In this document: one piece after another, positions 47,445-57,836 of the stretch | How positions within the stretch are numbered: position 1 is the stretch's first letter | How the letters are laid out: every line of letters begins with the position of its first letter | Assembly: GCF_963678635.1 (NCBI RefSeq) | Contig: NC_087062.1 | Location: 90,807,845-90,871,844 of the forward strand | Direction: 5' to 3' | DNA: 64,000 nt | Source: Symsagittifera roscoffensis | Lineage: Eukaryota; Xenacoelomorpha; Acoela; Convolutidae | Notes under the pieces: model-generated | What the model saw: only the letters and a program-made list of their open reading frames with translations | Databases searched by the model: none | Told to the model about the DNA's origin: nothing | Position numbers and translations under genes: made by a program

Positions 47445-47891
47445 GGGAACACGCTGAATGTATCAGGGCAAAACGCTGAATGTTCCGACTGCCTTTTAAG
47501 GTCTATGGAGCAGCAATAACATAAAAAAGTAAAATTTAATTAAGTAAAACGATTTTTTTTTAAATTAAGATTTTTTTGTGAAAATCATCCACCACACGCC
47601 ATATAAAGTAACAAATCAGTTATGGCAAATAAGCTTCATTCAACCAACTAGGAACGATTTCTAAGACGAATTAAATTTCCGAAAAATATATCGTGCGTTA
47701 ATTGTCCCAAAGAGGCCAAAATAGCGATCTTTAAACCCTCATATCTTTACTAAAAAAAATCACAGGTGAAATATTTTTTCAAATTTAAGCGTCAAAAATG
47801 GCTAGTTAAATAGTCAAAATTTGTCTGAAGAAACAAAGCCACCCCGAGCACAATTAATCCGTTACTTTTATCACGAAAGTCGGAACAATAA
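47445..47891 (-). mobile_element. HINE-like element (family 1), altered 3' end
   Basis: Minus-strand copy ending near TTATTGTTCCGACTTTCG at 47,891. The 3' end is rearranged (CGCTGAATG occurs twice around ATCAGGGCAAAA) and has lost the normal hairpin. Confidence 0.75.
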
Positions 47892-48628
47892 TTCAAATAG
47901 ATGTCTTGGTCAAAAGCTTCCAACAGGGTTGAAAAATGTTTTATTTAATTAGTTTTTCTTTTTCCAATGTGAACGTAAATGTAAAGTTTGCACTATATTC
48001 TGCCTTTTAGTGTAGTTTCAAATGCAATTCTGCAACCTTTCGACATTGATCGCGTACGCGTAACAAAAATAGCAGATGGGAATCTTATTGTATTTCCATG
48101 TAAGTTGACTTTGGGAATTAAGATTGGGTGAGGTCGATTAATTCACGGAATGGTTAACACAGTGAAGTTAAAACTTCGACAATTCGATTAAATTCATGCA
48201 CTCATAAGGTCTGAGTGAAGAGGCATTATACTCGTACTTGGAGTTATCACTTTTTTACGGTTGGAAAAGGATAGTTGGTTTCATTTTGCATTGCAAAAAC
48301 TGTTGATGATGTGTTTGAACAATTGAACTCGTACTGAAAAACCTGGTGAAAAATTTTAACTGGCAAAAAATCATGCACTACACCTCAAATTCTCCCGAAA
48401 TTTCAAAAGTGTAATCTTCTGAAACCATTTTAAACCAGGATAAATGTTTACTGTGCAAGTAGAGCAGGATTTTACGCCTATAGTCTATATTCTTACAAAA
48501 TACAATTCTAACAAAAATTGAGTAATCTATAAACCTGTCTTTGTGTCGGAGAATGTTATGAGTGTCTTGGTACCCTAGCACGTTCCCACTGTATCTGACT
48601 CTGCGAACCGTCGTCATACGGATCTAAT

Positions 48629-49051
48629 GAGGGGCGGATTTAAGTGGGGGGGGGGGGGGGGGCGGACGCCCCCTCTTCTCAGGGATTCGACCCCCTGCCG
48701 ACCCAAAGGGTCCCCCATTTGGTACTTTTTAAGAAATCCATTTTTGGTCTACCGACCCTAAAAATTTTCTAAAGGCGTTTTTGGCGCCAATATATACTAA
48801 CTTTGAGGGGGAGCGCGCGCCAAAAAAACGCAATTTTTTTTGTCAAAATTTTCCAAAAAGTGCCCAAAAACGGTTTTTTGACCTCTTTTTTCAAAAATTT
48901 GCCTGCGGCGCTGAAAATTTTGCCAAAACAGCGTCTTTTTTTAGTTCTTTAGACACAGCTCGGAAAATCAATTTGGTTGACCTAAACAAAAAGGTCATCA
49001 AAATTTTCGACAATTTTTTGAAAATACGCCCCCCCCCTCGAGAAAATCCTG
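48629..49051 (+). mobile_element. hAT-like MITE with exact 8-bp target duplication
   Basis: Flanked by GATCTAAT at 48,621-48,628 and 49,052-49,059. The left end GAGGGGCGGATTTAAG resembles the CAGGGGCGGAT end of the copy at 41,744. The right end, reverse complemented, is CAGGATTTTCTCG, with about 11 bases missing. It contains the 17-G run. Apparent proteins through it are not genes. Confidence 0.7.
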
Positions 49052-49103
49052 GATCTAATCATTATAATTTACTGTGAGGATAGGATGCATCGTTCTTACC
49101 GAC

Positions 49104-49360
49104 TGTCATACCGCTACTGCAGTAGCAGTATTTATTATACGTATGTACATCTAACCTCTGGTGCTCAATCATTATTTTATGGTATTCTCAAGGTCATACG
49201 TAAGTGTTGACACTGAGATTAAGCGAGAGATCAGAGTACTTAACAATGATCTATCTCTCAGTACATAAGAAACCAAGAAAAGAGAAAATCTAAATTCAAT
49301 ATTCAGAATACAGTATTGAATTACAACTTCTTTTCAATTGATATCGCAACGCATATCTCA
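49104..49360 (+). repeat. 5' LTR, truncated element A
   Basis: 257 bp, starting TGTCATACCGC and ending CGCATATCTCA. It is nearly identical to the LTRs at 54,856 and 61,795. The last base is also the A of the gag ATG. The following TGGCGCAGCC is the likely primer-binding site. Confidence 0.9.
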
Positions 49361-50559
49361 TGGCGCAGCCAGCAGGATTCGCAGCTCAAGACAACAGAAC
49401 GGATATGGGAATTCCGGTATTTTGGGCATCAGCGAATCTAGACCCTCCGTGGCAATTCAAAATTTGGTTCGAACAATTTCTCATGGCGGTTACGGTCAAA
49501 GAAAATGTGAACCCAGAGATTATTTTGGAAGAACCAAAAGACATATTAGAGGAACCACCACCACGCCCGGAAACGCCCAGGGAAGGGGAGAACGAAGATG
49601 CGAGAAACGCTAGGATTCTTAGAGATAAATTAGCAAGCGACAGAGTAGTATTGGAGAACGAAGAAAGAAAAACAAGAGGCCCACGAGTCGGACACAATGT
49701 CTTCTACAACGAAGTACAAAAGAAACTGGTGTCACGATTATTTCTATCTTTGGGCACAGAGGGAAAGAAGAGATTCCTACAAAAGAATCCGCACGCAGAA
49801 ATGTCGAAAATGACGTTCAGAGAAATAACAGAGTTGGCAGAAGTCTCATTTCAAAAGGTAAAATGTGTAACATACGAAAGATACAAGTTATTTACGAGAA
49901 TGCAAGAATCTGGAGAATCTCTAGAATCATTCCACGCAGCACTAACTGCCCAAGCTGCTCGTTCAGAACTGGGGACATTGGAAAATGAAATAGTGCGAGA
50001 CTTGTTCATCTCGAAAATGAAAAACATGACATTGCAGGACACGTTGACATTCGAAACTCTGAATCCAGAGGAAGTTCTAAAAAGGGCTATAAAATTCGAA
50101 CATAGCAAGTTAACCACAATGGCATTCCAAAAGACTAATGCTGCGGCTACAGGAGGATCAAGTAGCAATTACACATCGGGTGTGAGAATAAAACAGGAAC
50201 CTGTAATGGCAGTTCGAAATTTGGGGGGGAAAACCAAAACTCCAAATAGAAGAGAAACAAATAACAGACAGAATAATAACAAAACTCAAAACACGAAAAC
50301 AAAACCATGTAATAGATGTGGAAGGACGTTTGAACAGGGACATCTAAAAAACTGTCCAGCGATGGGGAAGAATTGTAAACACTGTGGTAAACCAAATCAC
50401 TTCGCCAAAATGTGCAGATCTCAACAAGTAAGTGAAGTTGCGGAAGATTCGGAAGGTTCGGTAGAGGAATGCGACCAGATCAGTGAAGGTGTTGGGTCAT
50501 GTAGTGAATTTGAAGTTATGTCAATACAAACCTACCAACCGGAAAATGAGCAAGTTTAA
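49360..50559 (+). CDS. gag: Gag of LTR element A
   Basis: 399 residues, structural capsid/nucleocapsid protein of a Ty3/Gypsy-type element. A hydrophilic N-terminal part is followed by an alpha-helical capsid-like region. Two zinc knuckles follow, at residues about 317-332 (CNRCGRTFEQGHLKNC) and 339-352 (CKHCGKPNHFAKMC), separated by PAMGKN. The frame stops with TAA at 50,557, where element B has a sense codon, so in B gag and pol are one frame. The start codon overlaps the end of the LTR. Confidence 0.93.
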   Translation: MAQPAGFAAQDNRTDMGIPVFWASANLDPPWQFKIWFEQFLMAVTVKENVNPEIILEEPKDILEEPPPRPETPREGENEDARNARILRDKLASDRVVLENEERKTRGPRVGHNVFYNEVQKKLVSRLFLSLGTEGKKRFLQKNPHAEMSKMTFREITELAEVSFQKVKCVTYERYKLFTRMQESGESLESFHAALTAQAARSELGTLENEIVRDLFISKMKNMTLQDTLTFETLNPEEVLKRAIKFEHSKLTTMAFQKTNAAATGGSSSNYTSGVRIKQEPVMAVRNLGGKTKTPNRRETNNRQNNNKTQNTKTKPCNRCGRTFEQGHLKNCPAMGKNCKHCGKPNHFAKMCRSQQVSEVAEDSEGSVEECDQISEGVGSCSEFEVMSIQTYQPENEQV

Positions 50560-50565
50560 AAACAT

Positions 50566-53058
50566 GTGAAAGATCGAATCAACGAAATGAGAAACAACAC
50601 AAACGGAAAAGTGATACGAGTTCAGAAAATAGATTCTATTCGCGATCCAACATTGAATCGCGTAAAATCATTAAAAGCCATGGTACGAATAGATAACCAG
50701 ATAATTCAATTAACAGTGGACACTGGAAGTCCTGTTTCATTTCTTAACTGGGCAACGACAAAGGAAATCATGGATAAATCAAACAATGTGAGATTCATAC
50801 CGTCCGACAAATTGAACTTACAAACCAAATTCGTGGATTACAACAAACAACCGATCAGTATCCTGGGAGCCCTGAAAACCAATCTGAGGTCAGCGGGCTG
50901 GGAGGTAAAGGGCGCAACCTTTCTGGTACCAGAACGAAAAACTAGATGCATCATGGGATTAGATCTGCAAGGACAAGTGGGAATAGTGACTACACAAAGA
51001 CCGGCGCCAAAAGAACTCACCAGGTTCGACGTGCTCATGTGCGAGCAGTCAGAAGGTTGGAAAGAAAAATTTTTTACAAAATTTAAAAACTTATTTGAAA
51101 GGCAAGGCATTTCAAAAAATCACATTGCCAGTTCAAAATTCAAATACCCACTATGTCCGATTCAAGAAAAGGGGAGAAGAATTCCAATTCACATACAGGA
51201 TAAGGTCGAAAAAGAAATCGAGAAGTTATTGACAGAAGGTCATATAACAAAACTTGATAAATGTACAAGTGATTGCTTTATCGCCCCGATTGTGATAACA
51301 GTAAAGAAGGACGACTCAATAAAATTGGCAATGGATGCAAAACCAATCAATAGACAATTGTTCAAAAACAAATACCAAATGCCGAATGTAGATGAACTTA
51401 TTGATGGGATAATCCAGATTGTAACTGAAAACAAAAAGGGTACGCTATATTTTTCGGTGTTAGATTTGAAATATGCGTACAGTCAACTAAAATTGGCTGC
51501 TGATACAGCTAGACAATGCAATTTTAACATTGTGGGTGGAAAAGCAACTGGAACTTACAGATTCTTGACAGGGTTCTACGGTCTAGCAGATATGCCAGCT
51601 GAATTTCAAAAGGCTATGGATAGAACCATCAATCACGCTAAAAACACGTTCTGTTTTCTGGATGACATACTTATTGTGTCAAAGGGAAGTGAAATCGAAC
51701 ATGCAAACTTAGTAGAAGCAGTACTAAAGAAATTGGATGCGGAAAACTTGGCACTGAAACTCTCAAAATGTGAATTTTTTCAACAAGAAGTGAATTGGTT
51801 GGGTCACCATCTCTCAGAAGAAGGGGTTAGACCGAAAATCACTAAAACGGAAGCCGTAGTAAACTTGAACCAGCCGAAATCCCTAAAACAACTAAGGTCA
51901 TTTCTAGGAAGCATAAATCACTTAGCTAAATTTATACCTAACGTAGCTAGTCTGACTGAAAAATTAAGACCACTTCTTAAAGAAGAAAATCAAAAGAAAA
52001 AGTTAAAAAACATGAAACTCCCGGTGAAAAATTTCGAGTGGGGGGATGTTCACACAGTAGCATTTAATGCTATAAAAGGAGCTGTGGCAAATATTACGAA
52101 AGTGCATTATTACGATGCAAATCGTGAAACACGAGTTAAATGCGATGCTAGCCATGATGGGCTAGGGGCTACTTTAGAACAACAAAATGATGAAGGGTTG
52201 TGGGCCCCAATTTCGTTCGCATCCCGATACTTAAATGCCCAAGAAAAAAAATATTCAATAAATGAGTTGGAATTATTGGCAGTTGTTTGGGCAGTAGATA
52301 GATATAAACACTACCTTCTGGGGAAACCATTTACCATCGCAACTGACCACAAAGCGCTTACAACGGCATTGGATGTTAATCAATCGAACAAGACCTACCA
52401 ATCACGTTTAACCTGGTGGGTTGACCGGTTACTGCCATATCAGTTCAACATAGTTCACATTCCGGGGAGGGACATGGGCATAGTTGATTATTTATCGCGT
52501 GATCCTTTCAATGATCCCTGGCCCGAATCAGAATTAGACGAAAAGTTTGTAGTAGCGACAATAAACTCGTTTCATGAAGCGTTCGACTGCTGGAACAGTA
52601 GGCTTAAAGACTCAAGATCGCTCAACCGGAACGAAAACGTTCTAGAATGTTCTAGAAGGAATGTTACGAAACAGTCATCAAGTAATGGTTTCTATAGCAA
52701 CCAAAACGGTCAAAATCGAACAAGGCTCGACCGGAACGAGAGAAAACAGTTTCCACGACTGCAAAAACAGCTAAACACAACAGTTCAACAGAAACAAATC
52801 ACTTTTTTGTCAAATCAACCCACTAAACAGTCAGTCTTAAATAATTGCAAAATCAAAAAACGACCAGTAACGAGCAAAATAGAAAAAACAGACTCAAGGA
52901 TCGAGATGTCAGAAAATAAAAACAGAGCATACGACTGGTGGTCGAACTCACCACAAGAAAGTTTTTTCAGCCTTAATTTCCCGGCAAGTCACAAAATTTG
53001 TTACTATTTATCAGAACAATCAAAGAATTCTGCAAACTCGGATTCTGCAATCAAATGA
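50566..53058 (+). pseudogene. pol: Pol of LTR element A (truncated after RNase H)
   Basis: In the same frame as gag after one stop codon. It carries the aspartic protease motif DTGS, a reverse transcriptase with VLDLKYAYSQL and FLDD, and RNase H with CDAS, NELELLAV and TDHKAL. This copy has the six-G run that keeps RT and RNase H in one frame. The element ends at 52,960, where the tandem-duplication junction joins it to flank sequence, so integrase and the 3' LTR are missing. The last roughly 33 codons of the open frame are non-retroviral flank. Confidence 0.92.
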
Positions 53059-53202
53059 ATTCTTTCAAGGAAATAATTTGCCTTGAAAATTTTTTTGACT
53101 CATCGAATAGTTGCTGTTGCGTTTTCAATGTCGCCCAGCATAGGTGGCTAAATAGTTAAAAACCGTTGAAAAAATTACACGCTGAGCTCTAAAATTCCAA
53201 TA

Positions 53203-53649
53203 GGGAACACGCTGAATGTATCAGGGCAAAACGCTGAATGTTCCGACTGCCTTTTAAGGTCTATGGAGCAGCAATAACATAAAAAAGTAAAATTTAATTA
53301 AGTAAAACGATTTTTTTTTAAATTAAGATTTTTTTGTGAAAATCATCCACCACACGCCATATAAAGTAACAAATCAGTTATGGCAAATAAGCTTCATTCA
53401 ACCAACTAGGAACGATTTCTAAGACGAATTAAATTTCCGAAAAATATATCGTGCGTTAATTGTCCCAAAGAGGCCAAAATAGCGATCTTTAAACCCTCAT
53501 ATCTTTACTAAAAAAAATCACAGGTGAAATATTTTTTCAAATTTAAGCGTCAAAAATGGCTAGTTAAATAGTCAAAATTTGTCTGAAGAAACAAAGCCAC
53601 CCCGAGCACAATTAATCCGTTACTTTTATCGCGAAAGTCGGAACAATAA
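53203..53649 (-). mobile_element. Duplicate of the HINE-like copy at 47,445
   Basis: Carried in the second unit of the 5.75-kb tandem duplication; differs by single substitutions. Confidence 0.75.
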
Positions 53650-54386
53650 TTCAAATAGATGTCTTGGTCAAAAGCTTCCAACAGGGTTGAAAAATGTTTT
53701 GTTTAATTAGTTTTTCTTTTTCCAATGTGAACGTAAATGTAAACTTTGCACTATATTCTGCCTTTTAGTGTAGTTTCAAATGCAATTCTGCAACCTTTCG
53801 ACATTGATCGCGTACGCGTAACAAAAATAGCAGATGGGAATCTTATTGTATTTCCATGTAAGTTGACTTTGGGAATTAAGATTGGGTGAGGTCGATTAAT
53901 TCACGGAATGGTTAACACAGTGAAGTTAAAACTTCGACAATTCGATTAAATTCATGCACTCATAAGGTCTGAGTGAAGAGGCATTATACTCGTACTTGGA
54001 GTTATCACTTTTTTACGGTTGGAAAAGGATAGTTGGTTTCATTTTGCATTGCAAAAACTGTTGATGATGTGTTTGAACAATTGAACTCGTACTGAAAAAC
54101 CTGGTGAAAAATTTTAACTGGCAAAAAATCATGCACTACACCTCAAATTCTCCCGAAATTTCAAAAGTGTAATCTTCTGAAACCATTTTAAACCAGGATA
54201 AATGTTTACTGTGCAAGTAGAGCAGGATTTTACGCCTATAGTCTATATTCTTACAAAATACAATTCTAACAAAAATTGAGTAATCTATAAACCTGTCTTT
54301 GTGTCGGAGAATGTTATGAGTGTCTTGGTACCCTAGCACGTTCCCACTGTATCTGACTCTGCGAACCGTCGTCATACGGATCTAAT

Positions 54387-54803
54387 GAGGGGCGGATTTA
54401 AGTGGGGGGGGGGGCGGACGCCCCCTCTTCTCAGGGATTCGACCCCCTGCCGACCCAAAGGGTCCCCCATTTGGTACTTTTTAAGAAATCCATTTTTGGT
54501 CTACCGACCCTAAAAATTTTCTAAAGGCGTTTTTGGCGCCAATATATACTAACTTTGAGGGGGAGCGCGCGCCAAAAAAACGCAATTTTTTTTGTCAAAA
54601 TTTTCCAAAAAGTGCCCAAAAACGGTTTTTTGACCTCTTTTTTCAAAAATTTGCCTGCGGCGCTGAAAATTTTGCCAAAACAGCGTCTTTTTTTAGTTCT
54701 TTAGACACAGCTCGGAAAATCAATTTGGTTGACCTAAACAAAAAGGTCATCAAAATTTTCGACAATTTTTTGAAAATACGCCCCCCCCCTCGAGAAAATC
54801 CTG
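54387..54803 (+). mobile_element. Duplicate of the hAT-like MITE at 48,629
   Basis: Carried in the second duplication unit. It has 11 Gs where the first copy has 17, and the same flanking GATCTAAT direct repeats. Confidence 0.7.
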
Positions 54804-54855
54804 GATCTAATCATTATAATTTACTGTGAGGATAGGATGCATCGTTCTTACCGAC

Positions 54856-55112
54856 TGTCATACCGCTACTGCAGTAGCAGTATTTATTATACGTATGTAC
54901 ATCTAACCTCTGGTGCTCAATCATTATTTTATGGTATTCTCAAGGTCATACGTAAGTGTTGACACTGAGATTAAGCGAGAGATCAGAGTACTTAACAATG
55001 ATCTATCTCTCAGTACATAAGAAACCAAGAAAAGAGAAAATCTAAATTCAATATTCAGAATACAGTATTGAATTACAACTTGTTTTCAATTGATATCGCA
55101 ACGCATATCTCA
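54856..55112 (+). repeat. 5' LTR of element B
   Basis: 257 bp, TGTCATACC to ATATCTCA. It differs from the 3' LTR by one base (CTCA against CACA) as far as I could compare. Confidence 0.93.
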
Positions 55113-57820
55113 TGGCGCAGCCAGCAGGATTCGCAGCTCAAGACAACAGAACGGATATGGGAATTCCGGTATTTTGGGCATCAGCGAATCTAGACCCTCC
55201 GTGGCAATTCAAAATTTGGTTCGAACAATTTCTCATGGCGGTTACGGTCAAAGAAAATGTGAACCCAGAGATTATTTTGGAAGAACCAAAAGACATATTA
55301 GAGGAACCACCACCACGCCCGGAAACGCCCAGGGAAGGGGAGAACGAAGATGCGAGAAACGCTAGGATTCTTAGAGATAAATTAGCAAGCGACAGAGTAG
55401 TATTGGAGAACGAAGAAAGAAAAACAAGAGGCCCACGAGTCGGACACAATGTCTTCTACAACGAAGTACAAAAGAAACTGGTGTCACGATTATTTCTATC
55501 TTTGGGCACAGAGGGAAAGAAGAGATTCCTACAAAAGAATCCGCACGCAGAAATATCGAAAATGACGTTCAGAGAAATAACAGAGTTGGCAGAAGTCTCA
55601 TTTCAAAAGGTAAAATGTGTAACATACGAAAGATACAAGTTATTTACGAGAATGCAAGAATCTGGAGAATCTCTAGAATCATTCCACGCAGCACTAACTG
55701 CCCAAGCTGCTCGTTCAGAACTGGGGACATTGGAAAATGAAATAGTGCGAGACTTGTTCATCTCGAAAATGAAAAACATGACATTGCAGGACACGTTGAC
55801 ATTCGAAACTCTGAATCCAGAGGAAGTTCTAAAAAGGGCTATAAAATTCGAACATAGCAAGTTAACCACAATGGCATTCCAAAAGACTAATGCTGCGGCT
55901 ACAGGAGGATCAAGTAGCAATTACACATCGGGTGTGAGAATAAAACAGGAACCTGTAATGGCAGTTCGAAATTTGGGGGGGAAAACCAAAACTCCAAATA
56001 GAAGAGAAACAAATAACAGACAGAATAATAACAAAACTCAAAACACGAAAACAAAACCATGTAATAGATGTGGAAGGACGTTTGAACAGGGACATCTAAA
56101 AAACTGTCCAGCGATGGGGAAGAATTGTAAACACTGTGGTAAACCAAATCACTTCGCCAAAATGTGCAGATCTCAACAAGTAAGTGAAGTTGCGGAAGAT
56201 TCGGAAGGTTCGGTAGAGGAATGCGACCAGATCAGTGAAGGTGTTGGGTCATGTAGTGAATTTGAAGTTATGTCAATACAAACCTACCAACCGGAAAATG
56301 AGCAAGTTTCAAAACATGTGAAAGATCGAATCAACGAAATGAGAAACAACACAAACGGAAAAGTGATACGAGTTCAGAAAATAGATTCTATTCGCGATCC
56401 AACATTGAATCGCGTAAAATCATTAAAAGCCATGGTACGAATAGATAACCAGATAATTCAATTAACAGTGGACACTGGAAGTCCTGTTTCATTTCTTAAC
56501 TGGGCAACGACAAAGGAAATCATGGATAAATCAAACAATGTGAGATTCATACCGTCCGACAAATTGAACTTACAAACCAAATTCGTGGATTACAACAAAC
56601 AACCGATCAGTATCCTGGGAGCCCTGAAAACCAATCTGAGGTCAGCGGGCTGGGAGGTAAAGGGCGCAACCTTTCTGGTACCAGAACGAAAAACTAGATG
56701 CATCATGGGATTAGATCTGCAAGGACAAGTGGGAATAGTGACTACACAAAGACCGGCGCCAAAAGAACTCACCAGGTTCGACGTGCTCATGTGCGAGCAG
56801 TCAGAAGGTTGGAAAGAAAAATTTTTTACAAAATTTAAAAACTTATTTGAAAGGCAAGGCATTTCAAAAAATCACATTGCCAGTTCAAAATTCAAATACC
56901 CACTATGTCCGATTCAAGAAAAGGGGAGAAGAATTCCAATTCACATACAGGATAAGGTCGAAAAAGAAATCGAGAAGTTATTGACAGAAGGTCATATAAC
57001 AAAACTTGATAAATGTACAAGTGATTGCTTTATCGCCCCGATTGTGATAACAGTAAAGAAGGACGACTCAATAAAATTGGCAATGGATGCAAAACCAATC
57101 AATAGACAATTGTTCAAAAACAAATACCAAATGCCGAATGTAGATGAACTTATTGATGGGATAATCCAGATTGTAACTGAAAACAAAAAGGGTACGCTAT
57201 ATTTTTCGGTGTTAGATTTGAAATATGCGTACAGTCAACTAAAATTGGCTGCTGATACAGCTAGACAATGCAATTTTAACATTGTGGGTGGAAAAGCAAC
57301 TGGAACTTACAGATTCTTGACAGGGTTCTACGGTCTAGCAGATATGCCAGCTGAATTTCAAAAGGCTATGGATAGAACCATCAATCACGCTAAAAACACG
57401 TTCTGTTTTCTGGATGACATACTTATTGTGTCAAAGGGAAGTGAAATCGAACATGCAAACTTAGTAGAAGCAGTACTAAAGAAATTGGATGCGGAAAACT
57501 TGGCACTGAAACTCTCAAAATGTGAATTTTTTAAACAAGAAGTGAATTGGTTGGGTCACCATCTCTCAGAAGAAGGGGTTAGACCGAAAATCACTAAAAC
57601 GGAAGCCGTAGTAAACTTGAACCAGCCGAAATCCCTAAAACAACTAAGGTCATTTCTAGGAAGCATAAATCACTTAGCTAAATTTATACCTAACGTAGCT
57701 AGTCTGACTGAAAAATTAAGACCACTTCTTAAAGAAGAAAATCAAAAGAAAAAGTTAAAAAACATGAAACTCCCGGTGAAAAATTTCGAGTGGGGGGGAT
57801 GTTCACACAGTAGCATTTAA
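55112..57820 (+). CDS. gag-pol: Gag-protease-RT of element B
   Basis: 902 residues in a single frame: capsid-like region, two CCHC-type knuckles (about 317-352), aspartic protease with DTGS at about 454-457, and RT with aspartates at about 702 (VLDLKYAYSQL) and 768-769 (FLDD). The gag-pro boundary has a sense codon where element A has TAA. The frame is cut after the RT connection region by a seven-G run at 57,792-57,798 (six in element A); the last few residues after it are out of frame. Confidence 0.93.
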   Translation: MAQPAGFAAQDNRTDMGIPVFWASANLDPPWQFKIWFEQFLMAVTVKENVNPEIILEEPKDILEEPPPRPETPREGENEDARNARILRDKLASDRVVLENEERKTRGPRVGHNVFYNEVQKKLVSRLFLSLGTEGKKRFLQKNPHAEISKMTFREITELAEVSFQKVKCVTYERYKLFTRMQESGESLESFHAALTAQAARSELGTLENEIVRDLFISKMKNMTLQDTLTFETLNPEEVLKRAIKFEHSKLTTMAFQKTNAAATGGSSSNYTSGVRIKQEPVMAVRNLGGKTKTPNRRETNNRQNNNKTQNTKTKPCNRCGRTFEQGHLKNCPAMGKNCKHCGKPNHFAKMCRSQQVSEVAEDSEGSVEECDQISEGVGSCSEFEVMSIQTYQPENEQVSKHVKDRINEMRNNTNGKVIRVQKIDSIRDPTLNRVKSLKAMVRIDNQIIQLTVDTGSPVSFLNWATTKEIMDKSNNVRFIPSDKLNLQTKFVDYNKQPISILGALKTNLRSAGWEVKGATFLVPERKTRCIMGLDLQGQVGIVTTQRPAPKELTRFDVLMCEQSEGWKEKFFTKFKNLFERQGISKNHIASSKFKYPLCPIQEKGRRIPIHIQDKVEKEIEKLLTEGHITKLDKCTSDCFIAPIVITVKKDDSIKLAMDAKPINRQLFKNKYQMPNVDELIDGIIQIVTENKKGTLYFSVLDLKYAYSQLKLAADTARQCNFNIVGGKATGTYRFLTGFYGLADMPAEFQKAMDRTINHAKNTFCFLDDILIVSKGSEIEHANLVEAVLKKLDAENLALKLSKCEFFKQEVNWLGHHLSEEGVRPKITKTEAVVNLNQPKSLKQLRSFLGSINHLAKFIPNVASLTEKLRPLLKEENQKKKLKNMKLPVKNFEWGGCSHSSI

Positions 57821-57836
57821 TGCTATAAAAGGAGCT

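Noticed and set aside
48378-49077. 79- and 98-codon frames repeated at 54,136-54,829
   Set aside because: Their repetition is due to the tandem duplication. The second runs through a hAT-like MITE, the first has no protein-like features.
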